Below are positions 1 through 4,922 of a DNA stretch of 5,205 nucleotides, one piece after another. Below the pieces are notes generated by a model. The model was not told the DNA's origin. It saw only the letters and a program-made list of their open reading frames with translations, and ran no database searches. Within the stretch, counting starts at the first letter, position 1. Each line of letters starts with the position of its first letter. Origin of the DNA: Actinomycetota bacterium (GTDB lineage: Bacteria; Actinomycetota; UBA4738; HRBIN12); the NCBI GenBank assembly GCA_005885325.1, contig VAYX01000065.1, forward strand, positions 1-5,205. The letters run 5' to 3'. The translations under genes were made by a program, and so were the position numbers.

Positions 1-106
1 CGGCCAGACGGTGATCGTGGACGTCCAGGACGGTGAGATCACGTTCGAGGCTCCGCTCTCGCCCGAGACGCCGCCGGTCGAGCTGGCCGGGTCCTCCGAG
101 ACGTAG
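1..106 (+). CDS. clpC: C-terminal end of a ClpC-type AAA+ unfoldase (partial, 5' end outside the window)
   Basis: The first full codon is at base 2 and the frame ends at TAG 104-106, leaving 34 residues. They begin GQTVIVDVQDGEITF and run into a loose tail rich in Pro, Glu and Ser. A Gly-Gln/Asp-x-Val-x-Val-Asp-Val strand followed by Asp-Gly-Glu and Phe is what I recall at the very end of the D2 small domain of ClpB/ClpC proteins; mycobacterial ClpC1 has GQVVTVDVDNWDGE there. ClpC is a hexameric ATP-driven unfoldase that feeds proteins to ClpP in the cytoplasm. Context supports the call, because clpC lies immediately upstream of radA in Bacillus and relatives. A terminator follows 50 bases later. 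Only the tail is visible, so ClpB or another Clp ATPase cannot be fully excluded. Confidence 0.65.
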   Translation, partial: GQTVIVDVQDGEITFEAPLSPETPPVELAGSSET

Positions 107-155
107 GGCGGTCCCAAGCGTAGGGCGGCTCCCGCCGTCCTACTTCAAGACCGGT

Positions 156-183
156 GGCCCAGCAACCTCGCGGTTGCTGGGCC
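156..183 (+). terminator. Rho-independent-type terminator after the clpC-like gene
   Basis: A perfect 12-bp stem (GGCCCAGCAACC, 156-167, pairing with GGTTGCTGGGCC, 172-183) encloses a four-base loop, TCGC. The stem is followed by TCTCGGTTT (184-192), a poor but pyrimidine-rich tail, which is common for terminators in very high-GC genomes. It lies 50 bases beyond the clpC-like stop codon and before the next gene. It should separate the clpC transcript from the downstream genes. Confidence 0.8.
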
Positions 184-205
184 TCTCGGTTTCCCCCGTC
201 CCCCC

Positions 206-211
206 GGAGGG
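206..211 (+). promoter_or_regulatory. Possible ribosome binding site for the small gene at 226
   Basis: GGAGGG is a good Shine-Dalgarno match, but it ends 14 bases before the ATG at 226, which is longer than usual. No closer start codon exists in frame. Either the spacing is tolerated or the gene is translated from a leaderless mRNA (see the TAGCCT box at 213-218), in which case this is a chance match. Confidence 0.35.
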
Positions 212-212
212 T

Positions 213-218
213 TAGCCT
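213..218 (+). promoter_or_regulatory. Candidate -10 box for leaderless transcription of the small gene
   Basis: TAGCCT fits the loose actinobacterial -10 form TAnnnT and is followed by seven bases and then the ATG at 226. That geometry would start transcription at or next to the start codon. No convincing -35 element is visible upstream, and the region there is taken by the terminator stem. A similar box occurs before radA, which is the main reason for listing it. Confidence 0.3.
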
Positions 219-225
219 GTTTCCC

Positions 226-600
226 ATGGCGGAAGGCGAGGTCGCGTGGGCCGTCGAGACGTCGAAGGACGGGGAGCGGTGGCGGTTCTTCGGCAAGGCC
301 TGGAAGAAGCCCGGTGAACCCGTCCTCCTACACGGCGTGCCCCGGTTCGTCCGGTTCCGTCCGGTCGAGGAGGAGGAGTGGCGCGAACCGCTCGATCGCA
401 CGGGGGATCACCCCATGACGTGGCTGAACATGGAGGACGGGGTGCGGGAGGAGCTGTGGCCGGGGCCAGAACACGTCGGCCTGCCGGTGCTCCTGCCCGG
501 TGGCGAGGAGGGGCGCCTCGTCTCGTTCAAGCACTTCGACGACGGCAACCGATGGGACTGGGTCGTCGAGTTCCGGGGGATGCGGCAGCCTCACTCGTAG
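226..600 (+). CDS. Uncharacterised 124-residue acidic, tryptophan-rich protein
   Basis: I do not recognise this protein. From the ATG at 226 it begins MAEGEVAWAV and has no signal peptide or membrane segment, so it is probably cytoplasmic. It carries eight tryptophans (residues 8, 19, 26, 52, 66, 78, 110, 112) in 124 positions, about 24 acidic against 17 basic residues, and a run of four glutamates at 48-51. The C-terminal part (VSFKHFDDGNRWDWVVEFRG, residues 99-118) has alternating aromatic and hydrophobic residues and looks like beta strands. The start at 226 is preferred over an in-frame ATG at 154, because 154 lies before and inside the terminator stem. Codon use is GC-rich like its neighbours, and the frame stays open throughout, so it looks like a real resident gene. 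It ends 38 bases before radA and could share its transcript. No function can be assigned from sequence alone. Confidence 0.7.
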   Translation: MAEGEVAWAVETSKDGERWRFFGKAWKKPGEPVLLHGVPRFVRFRPVEEEEWREPLDRTGDHPMTWLNMEDGVREELWPGPEHVGLPVLLPGGEEGRLVSFKHFDDGNRWDWVVEFRGMRQPHS

Positions 601-626
601 TGCCGTGGCGTGTCAGACCCCCTTGG

Positions 627-632
627 TAGCGT
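627..632 (+). promoter_or_regulatory. Candidate -10 box for leaderless transcription of radA
   Basis: TAGCGT (TAnnnT form) is followed by exactly six bases and then the radA ATG at 639, the spacing expected if transcription begins at the A of the start codon. There is no Shine-Dalgarno sequence in the 38 bases before radA, which favours a leaderless start. No clear -35 hexamer is visible, so the promoter call rests on spacing and on the parallel with the upstream gene. Confidence 0.35.
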
Positions 633-638
633 CCCGCC

Positions 639-1988
639 ATGGGCAAGGCGCGGACGCTCATGTCGTGCTCGGCGTGCGGCCAGCAGGTGGGCCAGTGGGT
701 CGGTCGCTGTCCCGGCTGCGGCGCATGGGGGACGGTGGAGCTACGGGGCCCCGGCACGGCTACCGTACCGGTCGCTCTCCAGACGCTTCGGCACGAGGCG
801 GGGGGCGAGCCGAGGGCGTCCACCGGGATCCCCGGAATCGACCGAGTCCTCGGCGGTGGCCTGGTTCCCGCGACCGTCGCCCTGCTGGCCGGCGAGCCCG
901 GCATCGGCAAGTCGACCCTTCTCCTCCAGTTGGTGGCGAACCTGTCGGCTGCCGGGCTCCCCTGCCTCCTCGCCTCCGGTGAGGAGTCGCGCGACCAGGT
1001 GGCCCTTCGTGCTCGTCGCCTGGGGATCCCCGGCGATCGCGTCGCGTTCGCCTCCGGCCGGGAGCTGGGGCCGCTCATGGACGCGGCCAGGGCGGAGCGA
1101 CCGTTCCTGCTCGCCGTCGATTCCATCCAGAGCCTCCGGGACACGGCGGCCGGGCAGGTACCCGGAGGGCCAGCGCAGGTCCGTGGCTGTACCGACGCGC
1201 TCGTGGGGCTGGCCAAGACCGAAGGGATCGCGGTGATCCTGGCCGGTCACGTGACGAAGGACGGTGACGTCGCCGGACCCCGGACGCTGGAGCACGCGGT
1301 GGACGTCGTCCTGACATTCGACGGCGAGCCGCGCTCCGGGCTTCGCATGCTGTCGGGAGGCAAGAACCGGTTCGGGGCGGAAGGGGAGGTGGCCTGGTTC
1401 GAGATGGGATCCGACGGGCTTCACGAGATCGATCCCCGGGCCATGCTCCGAACGGGCGAGGGAGAGCCCGGGTCGGCCACCGCGCTCCCTCGCCTCGGGC
1501 GCCGGGCCCTCGCCGTGGAGGTCCAGGCGCTGGTCGTGCCGACCGACGGGCCGGCCCGTCGGCAGGCCACGGGCCTCGAGCAGGGCCGGTTCCAGCTGGT
1601 CGCCGCGGTGTTGGATCGCGCCGGCAGGATCCCGCTGGCGAGGGCCGAGCTGTTCGGAGCGACTTCGGGAGGGGTCAGGATCGACGACCCGGCCTGTGAT
1701 CTCGCTCTCGCAGCCGCATTGGCCTCGGCCGCGTCGGGGGTGCCGCCACCTTCCCGAAGCGCGTTCGTGGGCGAGCTCGGGCTCACCGGGCGGATCCATC
1801 CGGGCGCCGGGATGGGTGGCCGACTGGCCGCCGCCACGGCTGCCGGACTGACCACGGTGTTCTGCGCGGGAGAACCGGGCCCCATGCCCGACGGCCTCCG
1901 CGCCGTCCCGGTCGGGCACGTCGCCGAGGCCCTGGAATGGGCCGGGTTCGGAGCTCATTCCCGGGCCAAACGGGACCGGGTTGCCTAG
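639..1988 (+). CDS. radA: DNA repair and branch-migration protein RadA (Sms)
   Basis: This is a RecA-like ATPase that helps process recombination intermediates by driving branch migration of strand-exchange products. The 449 residues match the usual length of about 450. In order: a four-cysteine zinc finger (C10, C13, C24, C27, in CSACG and CPGCG); the core entry STGIPGIDRVLGGG (61-74); Walker A GEPGIGKST (85-93); Walker B ending in D161 (LLAVDSIQ); the RadA-specific KNRFG motif (242-246); and a C-terminal Lon-protease-like domain (about 285-430) with the SGGVRIDDPACDLALA segment (343-358) and GELGLTGRI (378-386). The ATG at 639 is chosen because E. coli RadA likewise has a short basic leader before its first cysteine; an ATG at 660 (residue 8) is possible but would shorten that leader. 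There is no Shine-Dalgarno, and start at a leaderless mRNA is possible. In Bacillus and mycobacteria radA is next to disA; here carD follows instead. All key motifs are intact. Confidence 0.97.
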   Translation: MGKARTLMSCSACGQQVGQWVGRCPGCGAWGTVELRGPGTATVPVALQTLRHEAGGEPRASTGIPGIDRVLGGGLVPATVALLAGEPGIGKSTLLLQLVANLSAAGLPCLLASGEESRDQVALRARRLGIPGDRVAFASGRELGPLMDAARAERPFLLAVDSIQSLRDTAAGQVPGGPAQVRGCTDALVGLAKTEGIAVILAGHVTKDGDVAGPRTLEHAVDVVLTFDGEPRSGLRMLSGGKNRFGAEGEVAWFEMGSDGLHEIDPRAMLRTGEGEPGSATALPRLGRRALAVEVQALVVPTDGPARRQATGLEQGRFQLVAAVLDRAGRIPLARAELFGATSGGVRIDDPACDLALAAALASAASGVPPPSRSAFVGELGLTGRIHPGAGMGGRLAAATAAGLTTVFCAGEPGPMPDGLRAVPVGHVAEALEWAGFGAHSRAKRDRVA

Positions 1989-2040
1989 GCCTTCCGAACA
2001 GGCAAAACGCCACGAAAGGGCCTCTGACCAGGGATTTCAT

Positions 2041-2070
2041 TTGCGGGGACGGAGCCCCGCGTGCTATCTT
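2041..2070 (+). promoter_or_regulatory. Likely carD promoter (extended -10 type)
   Basis: TATCTT at 2065-2070 matches four of six -10 positions and is preceded by TGC, giving an extended -10 (TGn). A weak -35, TTGCGG at 2041-2046, lies 18 bases upstream. Transcription would start near 2077, leaving a leader of about 34 bases that contains the ribosome binding site. The 122-base gap between radA and carD is the longest in the cluster after the clpC junction, as expected for a place where a new transcript starts. A GC palindrome occupies the spacer. Confidence 0.45.
2043..2060. repeat. Perfect 6-bp GC palindrome between radA and carD
   Basis: GCGGGG (2043-2048) pairs with CCCCGC (2055-2060) across a six-base centre, ACGGAG. 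It lies between the proposed -35 and -10 elements of carD. It may be an operator-like site, or an RNA hairpin at the end of the radA transcript. It lacks a T-run, since GTGCTATCTT follows, so it is a poor intrinsic terminator. In so GC-rich a genome a chance occurrence is possible. Confidence 0.4.
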
Positions 2071-2099
2071 GGGAGTCCGCACGGTCCAGCTTCCTACTC

Positions 2100-2106
2100 G
2101 AGGGGG
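2100..2106 (+). promoter_or_regulatory. Ribosome binding site of carD
   Basis: GAGGGGG precedes the GTG at 2111; counted from the GAGG core, the spacing is seven bases. It decides the start of carD at a GTG codon, since the upstream ATG in the same frame (1937) lies inside radA. Confidence 0.65.
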
Positions 2107-2110
2107 TTTC

Positions 2111-2623
2111 GTGTTCCGCAAAGGCGACACGGTTGTGCACCCGGAACATGGCGCAGCTGTCATCGAGGAGCTTCGAGAACGGGAGATCCTGGGAGAGAAG
2201 CGTAAGTACTTCGTCCTCCGCGTTGCCTACGGCGATCTGACGCTCATGGTCCCGGTCGATAGCACCGAGGAGGTCGGCCTCCGCCAGGTCGTTTCGAAGA
2301 ACGAGGTCAAGAAGGTCCTCGACGTCCTCCGCCAGGACGAGTCGAAGATGGCGGCCAACTGGAGCCGCCGCTTCAAGAACAACATCGAGAAGCTGAGGTC
2401 CGGCGACATCTACCAGGTCGCCGAGGTCGTCCGGAACCTCTCCATCCGCGAGCGCGAGCGTGGCCTGTCGGCGGGCGAGAAGCGCATGATCACCAAGGCC
2501 CGCCAGATCCTGATCTCCGAGCTGGCCTATGCCACTGCCGGCACGGAGGAGAAGGCCGAGGCCATGATCGACAAGGTCCTCGAGGAGTCGCACCGCTCCC
2601 GGGTCCTCGTCGCCGAGGGCTAG
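2111..2623 (+). CDS. carD: CarD/CdnL family RNA polymerase-binding transcription regulator
   Basis: CarD binds the RNA polymerase beta subunit and the upstream edge of the transcription bubble, altering open-complex stability at many promoters, including rRNA promoters in mycobacteria. The 170 residues (162 in M. tuberculosis) align along their whole length with the mycobacterial protein as I recall it. The N-terminal RNAP-interaction domain spans about 1-65, with KGDTVVHPEHGAAVIEE at 4-20. The C-terminal helical DNA-binding domain has NWSRRFK at 83-89, with W84 matching the minor-groove tryptophan W85, and RGLSAGEKRMITKARQIL at 117-134. R24 aligns with the RNAP-contacting R25 of M. tuberculosis, but M46 stands where R47 would be. 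The GTG start is set by a good ribosome binding site. It has its own likely promoter and no terminator afterwards, so it may lead the operon that includes the isoprenoid genes, as in mycobacteria, where carD precedes ispD and ispF. Confidence 0.95.
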   Translation: MFRKGDTVVHPEHGAAVIEELREREILGEKRKYFVLRVAYGDLTLMVPVDSTEEVGLRQVVSKNEVKKVLDVLRQDESKMAANWSRRFKNNIEKLRSGDIYQVAEVVRNLSIRERERGLSAGEKRMITKARQILISELAYATAGTEEKAEAMIDKVLEESHRSRVLVAEG

Positions 2624-2666
2624 ACGCTCCACGCTCCTCGCTGTTCCTGGCCTCGAACCCCCTTCC

Positions 2667-3779
2667 ATGCTTGCACCACCCCAGACGGGGGGTCACCGTA
2701 GGCGGGTGAGCGGATCGACGGAGGGACGCCCGGCCGTCCGGAGGGGACGGCTCGTCGAGTTCGTCCGGCTCATCTTCGTGCTCCTGTTCGCGGCCGGCGG
2801 CTACACCATCGCCACCCAGCTGAACAACCCCAACACGACTCGAACGCTCCTCGGCGTGGTCCTGGGGACCGGGACGGGGTTCGTGCTCGGGGGGGCCTTC
2901 GGGCGACAGACCGCGGCCGCCGTGGGCGAGATGGAGCGGGAGTTCCGCCGGGTTCCGGCGCCGGAGCTCGTGGCCGGGACGGCCGGCCTGCTGATCGGCC
3001 TCGGCGTGGCGGCACTGGCGAGCGTCCCGCTGTTCCGGCTCCCTCCCCTCGCGGCGTGGACCACCGTGGCCTTCGTCTACGTCACGCTGTCCTACCTCGG
3101 GTACCGGGTCGGGCGGTCCAAGCAGCGCGAGCTGTTCGGGTTGATCGGGCTGAAGCCTCGGTCGGCGGGTGCGGCGGGCGGGGAGATCGCGGTGGTCGAT
3201 ACGAGCGCGCTGATCGACGGCCGGGTGGTGGACCTGGCCAAGACGGGGTTCCTCACCGGCGACCTCCTCGTCCACGGCGGCGTCCTGCAGGAGCTCCAGC
3301 AGATCGCCGACTCCTCCGACCCCAAGCGGCGGGCTCGGGGCCGGCGGGGGCTCGATGCCGTGACCGAGCTCCAGAGGGCGGCCAGCGTCCAGGTCCACCT
3401 GGTGGAGGAGTCCGGTGTGGCGGACGTGGACGCCGCGCTCGTGCGCCTGGCGCGCGAGCGCGGCGCCTCCCTCCTCACCACGGATTACAACCTGGCGAAG
3501 GTGGCCGAGGCGCTTTCGGTGATGGTTCCCCGGATGAACGACCTAGCCGCGGCGTTCCGCGTGCCAGTCGGCCCGGGAGACGAGCTGACCGTCGAGCTGG
3601 TCAAGCAGGGGAGGGAGCACGGCCAAGCCATCGGGTACATGGAGGACGGGACCATGGTGGTCGTGGAGAACGCCACGGACCGCATCGGCTCCGAGGTCCC
3701 GGTGGTGGCCCGAAACGTCATCACCACCGTGACCGGACGGATGGTCTTCGCCCACCTCCAGGAGCCGGCCGGCTCGTGA
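2667..3779 (+). CDS. yacL: YacL-type membrane protein with PIN and TRAM domains
   Basis: The architecture is an N-terminal membrane region, then a PIN nuclease-fold domain and a C-terminal TRAM domain, as in Bacillus YacL. Four hydrophobic segments lie at about residues 32-50, 60-79, 101-122 and 128-146. The PIN domain starts at IAVVDTSALIDGR (174-186) and keeps its acidic set: D178, E209 (LQEL), D253/D255 (VADVDAALV) and D273 (TTDYNLAKVA). The TRAM-like RNA-binding domain covers about 300-363. A membrane-anchored RNase or RNA-binding role is inferred from these domains; the family's substrate is not established to my knowledge. The start is uncertain. ATG 2667 gives 370 residues, while GTG 2706 (residue 14) removes a poorly conserved-looking leader. 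Neither has a Shine-Dalgarno at normal distance. The stop codon overlaps the ispD start (GTGA). No terminator separates it from carD, 43 bases upstream. In Bacillus yacL also precedes ispD. Confidence 0.88.
   Translation: MLAPPQTGGHRRRVSGSTEGRPAVRRGRLVEFVRLIFVLLFAAGGYTIATQLNNPNTTRTLLGVVLGTGTGFVLGGAFGRQTAAAVGEMEREFRRVPAPELVAGTAGLLIGLGVAALASVPLFRLPPLAAWTTVAFVYVTLSYLGYRVGRSKQRELFGLIGLKPRSAGAAGGEIAVVDTSALIDGRVVDLAKTGFLTGDLLVHGGVLQELQQIADSSDPKRRARGRRGLDAVTELQRAASVQVHLVEESGVADVDAALVRLARERGASLLTTDYNLAKVAEALSVMVPRMNDLAAAFRVPVGPGDELTVELVKQGREHGQAIGYMEDGTMVVVENATDRIGSEVPVVARNVITTVTGRMVFAHLQEPAGS
3760..3764 (+). promoter_or_regulatory. Ribosome binding site of ispD inside the end of the yacL-type gene
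   Basis: AGGAG lies 11 bases before the GTG at 3776 and within the upstream reading frame. It supports a GTG start that overlaps the previous stop codon by four bases, implying translational coupling. Confidence 0.5.
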
Positions 3780-4474
3780 CGGCGGGGGCCGTCGCGATCG
3801 TGCTGGCCGCCGGGTCCGGCGAGCGACTCGGAAGGGTTGAGCCCAAGGCGTTCCTCGATGTCGCGGGATCGCCGATGGTCGTGCGCGCCGCGGAGGCCGC
3901 TGCCGCCTGCCCCGCGGTGGGATCCCTCGTGGTGGCGGTGCCGAGGGGCCACGAGGGGACCGCGCGGGCGATCGTGGCACCGGGAAAGCCGGTGGTCGTG
4001 GTGTCCGGTGGCATCTCGCGCCACGCGTCGGTCCGGGCCGCCCTGGCTGCCGTTCCCGATCGGGCCTCCTTCATCGTGTGCCACGACGCCGCGCGCCCGT
4101 TCGCCTCGCCCCAGCAGTTCGTCCTGGTGCTGGGGGCGCTCGAGGTGAACCCCGATGCGGCCGGCGCCATCCCCGTCGTGCCCGTGACGGACACCGTCAA
4201 GCGGGTTCGCGGCGGGTTCGTCGTTCGAACCGAGGGCTCCCGAGAGGAGCTGACGTTGGCTCAGACCCCGCAGGCCTTCCGCGCGTCCGCCCTCCGCGAC
4301 GCCCATACCCGCGCCGCGCAGGCGGAGCGGGAGTTCAGCGACGACGCGGCGGCCCTGGAGTGGGCGGGGTACCGCGTGGCCGCGGTCGCCGGGGATCCGG
4401 ACAACTTCAAGATCACGACGCCGGAGGACCTGGCACTCGCGGAACTCTTCGCGGCCGAGCGAGCGCATGGCTGA
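3776..4474 (+). CDS. ispD: 2-C-methyl-D-erythritol 4-phosphate cytidylyltransferase (IspD)
   Basis: IspD joins CTP and 2-C-methyl-D-erythritol 4-phosphate to give CDP-methylerythritol, the third step of the MEP isoprenoid pathway, in the cytoplasm. At 232 residues it has the normal family length. The nucleotide-binding signature LAAGSGERLGRVEPKAFL (10-27) contains R17 and K24, matching R20 and K27 of the E. coli enzyme. Also visible are the CTP loop SGGISRHASVRAAL (77-90), the metal-site motif VCHDAARPF (101-109, D104), the substrate-site segment PVTDTVKR (136-143), QTPQAF (163-168), and FKITTPEDL (211-219), where K212 aligns with E. coli K213. The GTG start is inferred from the start of the conserved domain and the GTGA overlap with the previous gene. 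The 3' end overlaps ispF by eight bases, consistent with coupled expression of two enzymes of one pathway. Confidence 0.96.
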   Translation: MTAGAVAIVLAAGSGERLGRVEPKAFLDVAGSPMVVRAAEAAAACPAVGSLVVAVPRGHEGTARAIVAPGKPVVVVSGGISRHASVRAALAAVPDRASFIVCHDAARPFASPQQFVLVLGALEVNPDAAGAIPVVPVTDTVKRVRGGFVVRTEGSREELTLAQTPQAFRASALRDAHTRAAQAEREFSDDAAALEWAGYRVAAVAGDPDNFKITTPEDLALAELFAAERAHG

Positions 4475-4922
4475 ATACCGGCCGGGCCTGGGCTTCGACG
4501 TCCACCGGTTCCTCGGTGGTGTTCGGTTCCCTGGGGAACCGGGCCTCCTCGGCCATTCCGACGGCGACGTGGTGTGCCACGCCCTCGCCGACGCGCTGCT
4601 CGGCGCGGCCGCGCTGGGGGATGTCGGTGACCACTTCCCCGAGGGGGACCCCGCCGTTGCCGGGATCGCGGGCATGGACCTGCTGGCACGGACGGTGGTC
4701 CTGGTGCGGGGGCGGGACCTCAGTCCCCATTCCGCGGACGTCACGGTCATCGCGGAGCGCCCCGCGATCGCCCCCGCGCGGGAGGAGATGCGCCGAAACG
4801 TGGCGGGGACCCTGGGGATCGGTGTGGACCGGGTATCGGTCAAGGCCACCCGGCCCGAGGGCCTGGGGCTGACCGGTGATGGGGTCGGATGCATCGCGCT
4901 CGCCGTGCTGACGGCGGGGTGA
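4467..4922 (+). CDS. ispF: 2-C-methyl-D-erythritol 2,4-cyclodiphosphate synthase (IspF)
   Basis: IspF converts CDP-methylerythritol 2-phosphate to methylerythritol cyclodiphosphate plus CMP, two steps after IspD; it is normally a trimer with a zinc ion at each active site. The zinc ligands are present: D11 and H13 in GFDVHRF and H38 in DVVCHAL, with GLLGHSDGDV (26-35), ALADALLGAAALGD (39-52) and FPEGDP (57-62) all recognisable. The protein is 151 residues, a little short of the usual 155-160. Compared with the E. coli sequence as I recall it, about seven residues are missing between DVHRF and LGGV. The usual KATTTE nucleotide-binding motif reads KATRPE (126-131), followed by GLGLTGDGVG. The ATG overlaps the ispD end by eight bases and the stop overlaps the next gene by four. 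The intact metal site suggests an active enzyme despite these differences. Confidence 0.95.
   Translation: MAEYRPGLGFDVHRFLGGVRFPGEPGLLGHSDGDVVCHALADALLGAAALGDVGDHFPEGDPAVAGIAGMDLLARTVVLVRGRDLSPHSADVTVIAERPAIAPAREEMRRNVAGTLGIGVDRVSVKATRPEGLGLTGDGVGCIALAVLTAG

Noticed and set aside
103..133. Short direct repeat GTAGGGCGG at 103-111 and 120-128
   Set aside because: Nine bases of GC-rich sequence, one copy overlapping the clpC-like stop codon; no third copy or symmetry, so most likely chance or a small local duplication.
154..225. Upstream ATG at 154 extending the small unknown protein by 24 residues
   Set aside because: It lies two bases before the terminator stem, so the extra residues would be encoded by the hairpin itself, and it has no ribosome binding site.
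741..1958. Minus-strand open frame of 405 codons opposite radA
   Set aside because: A shadow of radA in GC-rich sequence; no domain, and composition typical of antisense frames.
1981..2005. Inverted repeat TTGCCT/AGGCAA at the end of radA as a terminator
   Set aside because: Six pairs with a 13-base loop and no following T-run; too weak to call.
2678..2693. Hairpin ACCCC/GGGGT at the start of the yacL-type gene as a carD terminator
   Set aside because: Only a 5-bp stem with no T-run, and it may lie inside the coding sequence if translation begins at 2667.
3056..3775. N-terminal extension of ispD by 240 codons upstream of GTG 3776
   Set aside because: That frame lies entirely over the yacL-type PIN-TRAM coding sequence, and IspD family length and motifs begin at 3776.
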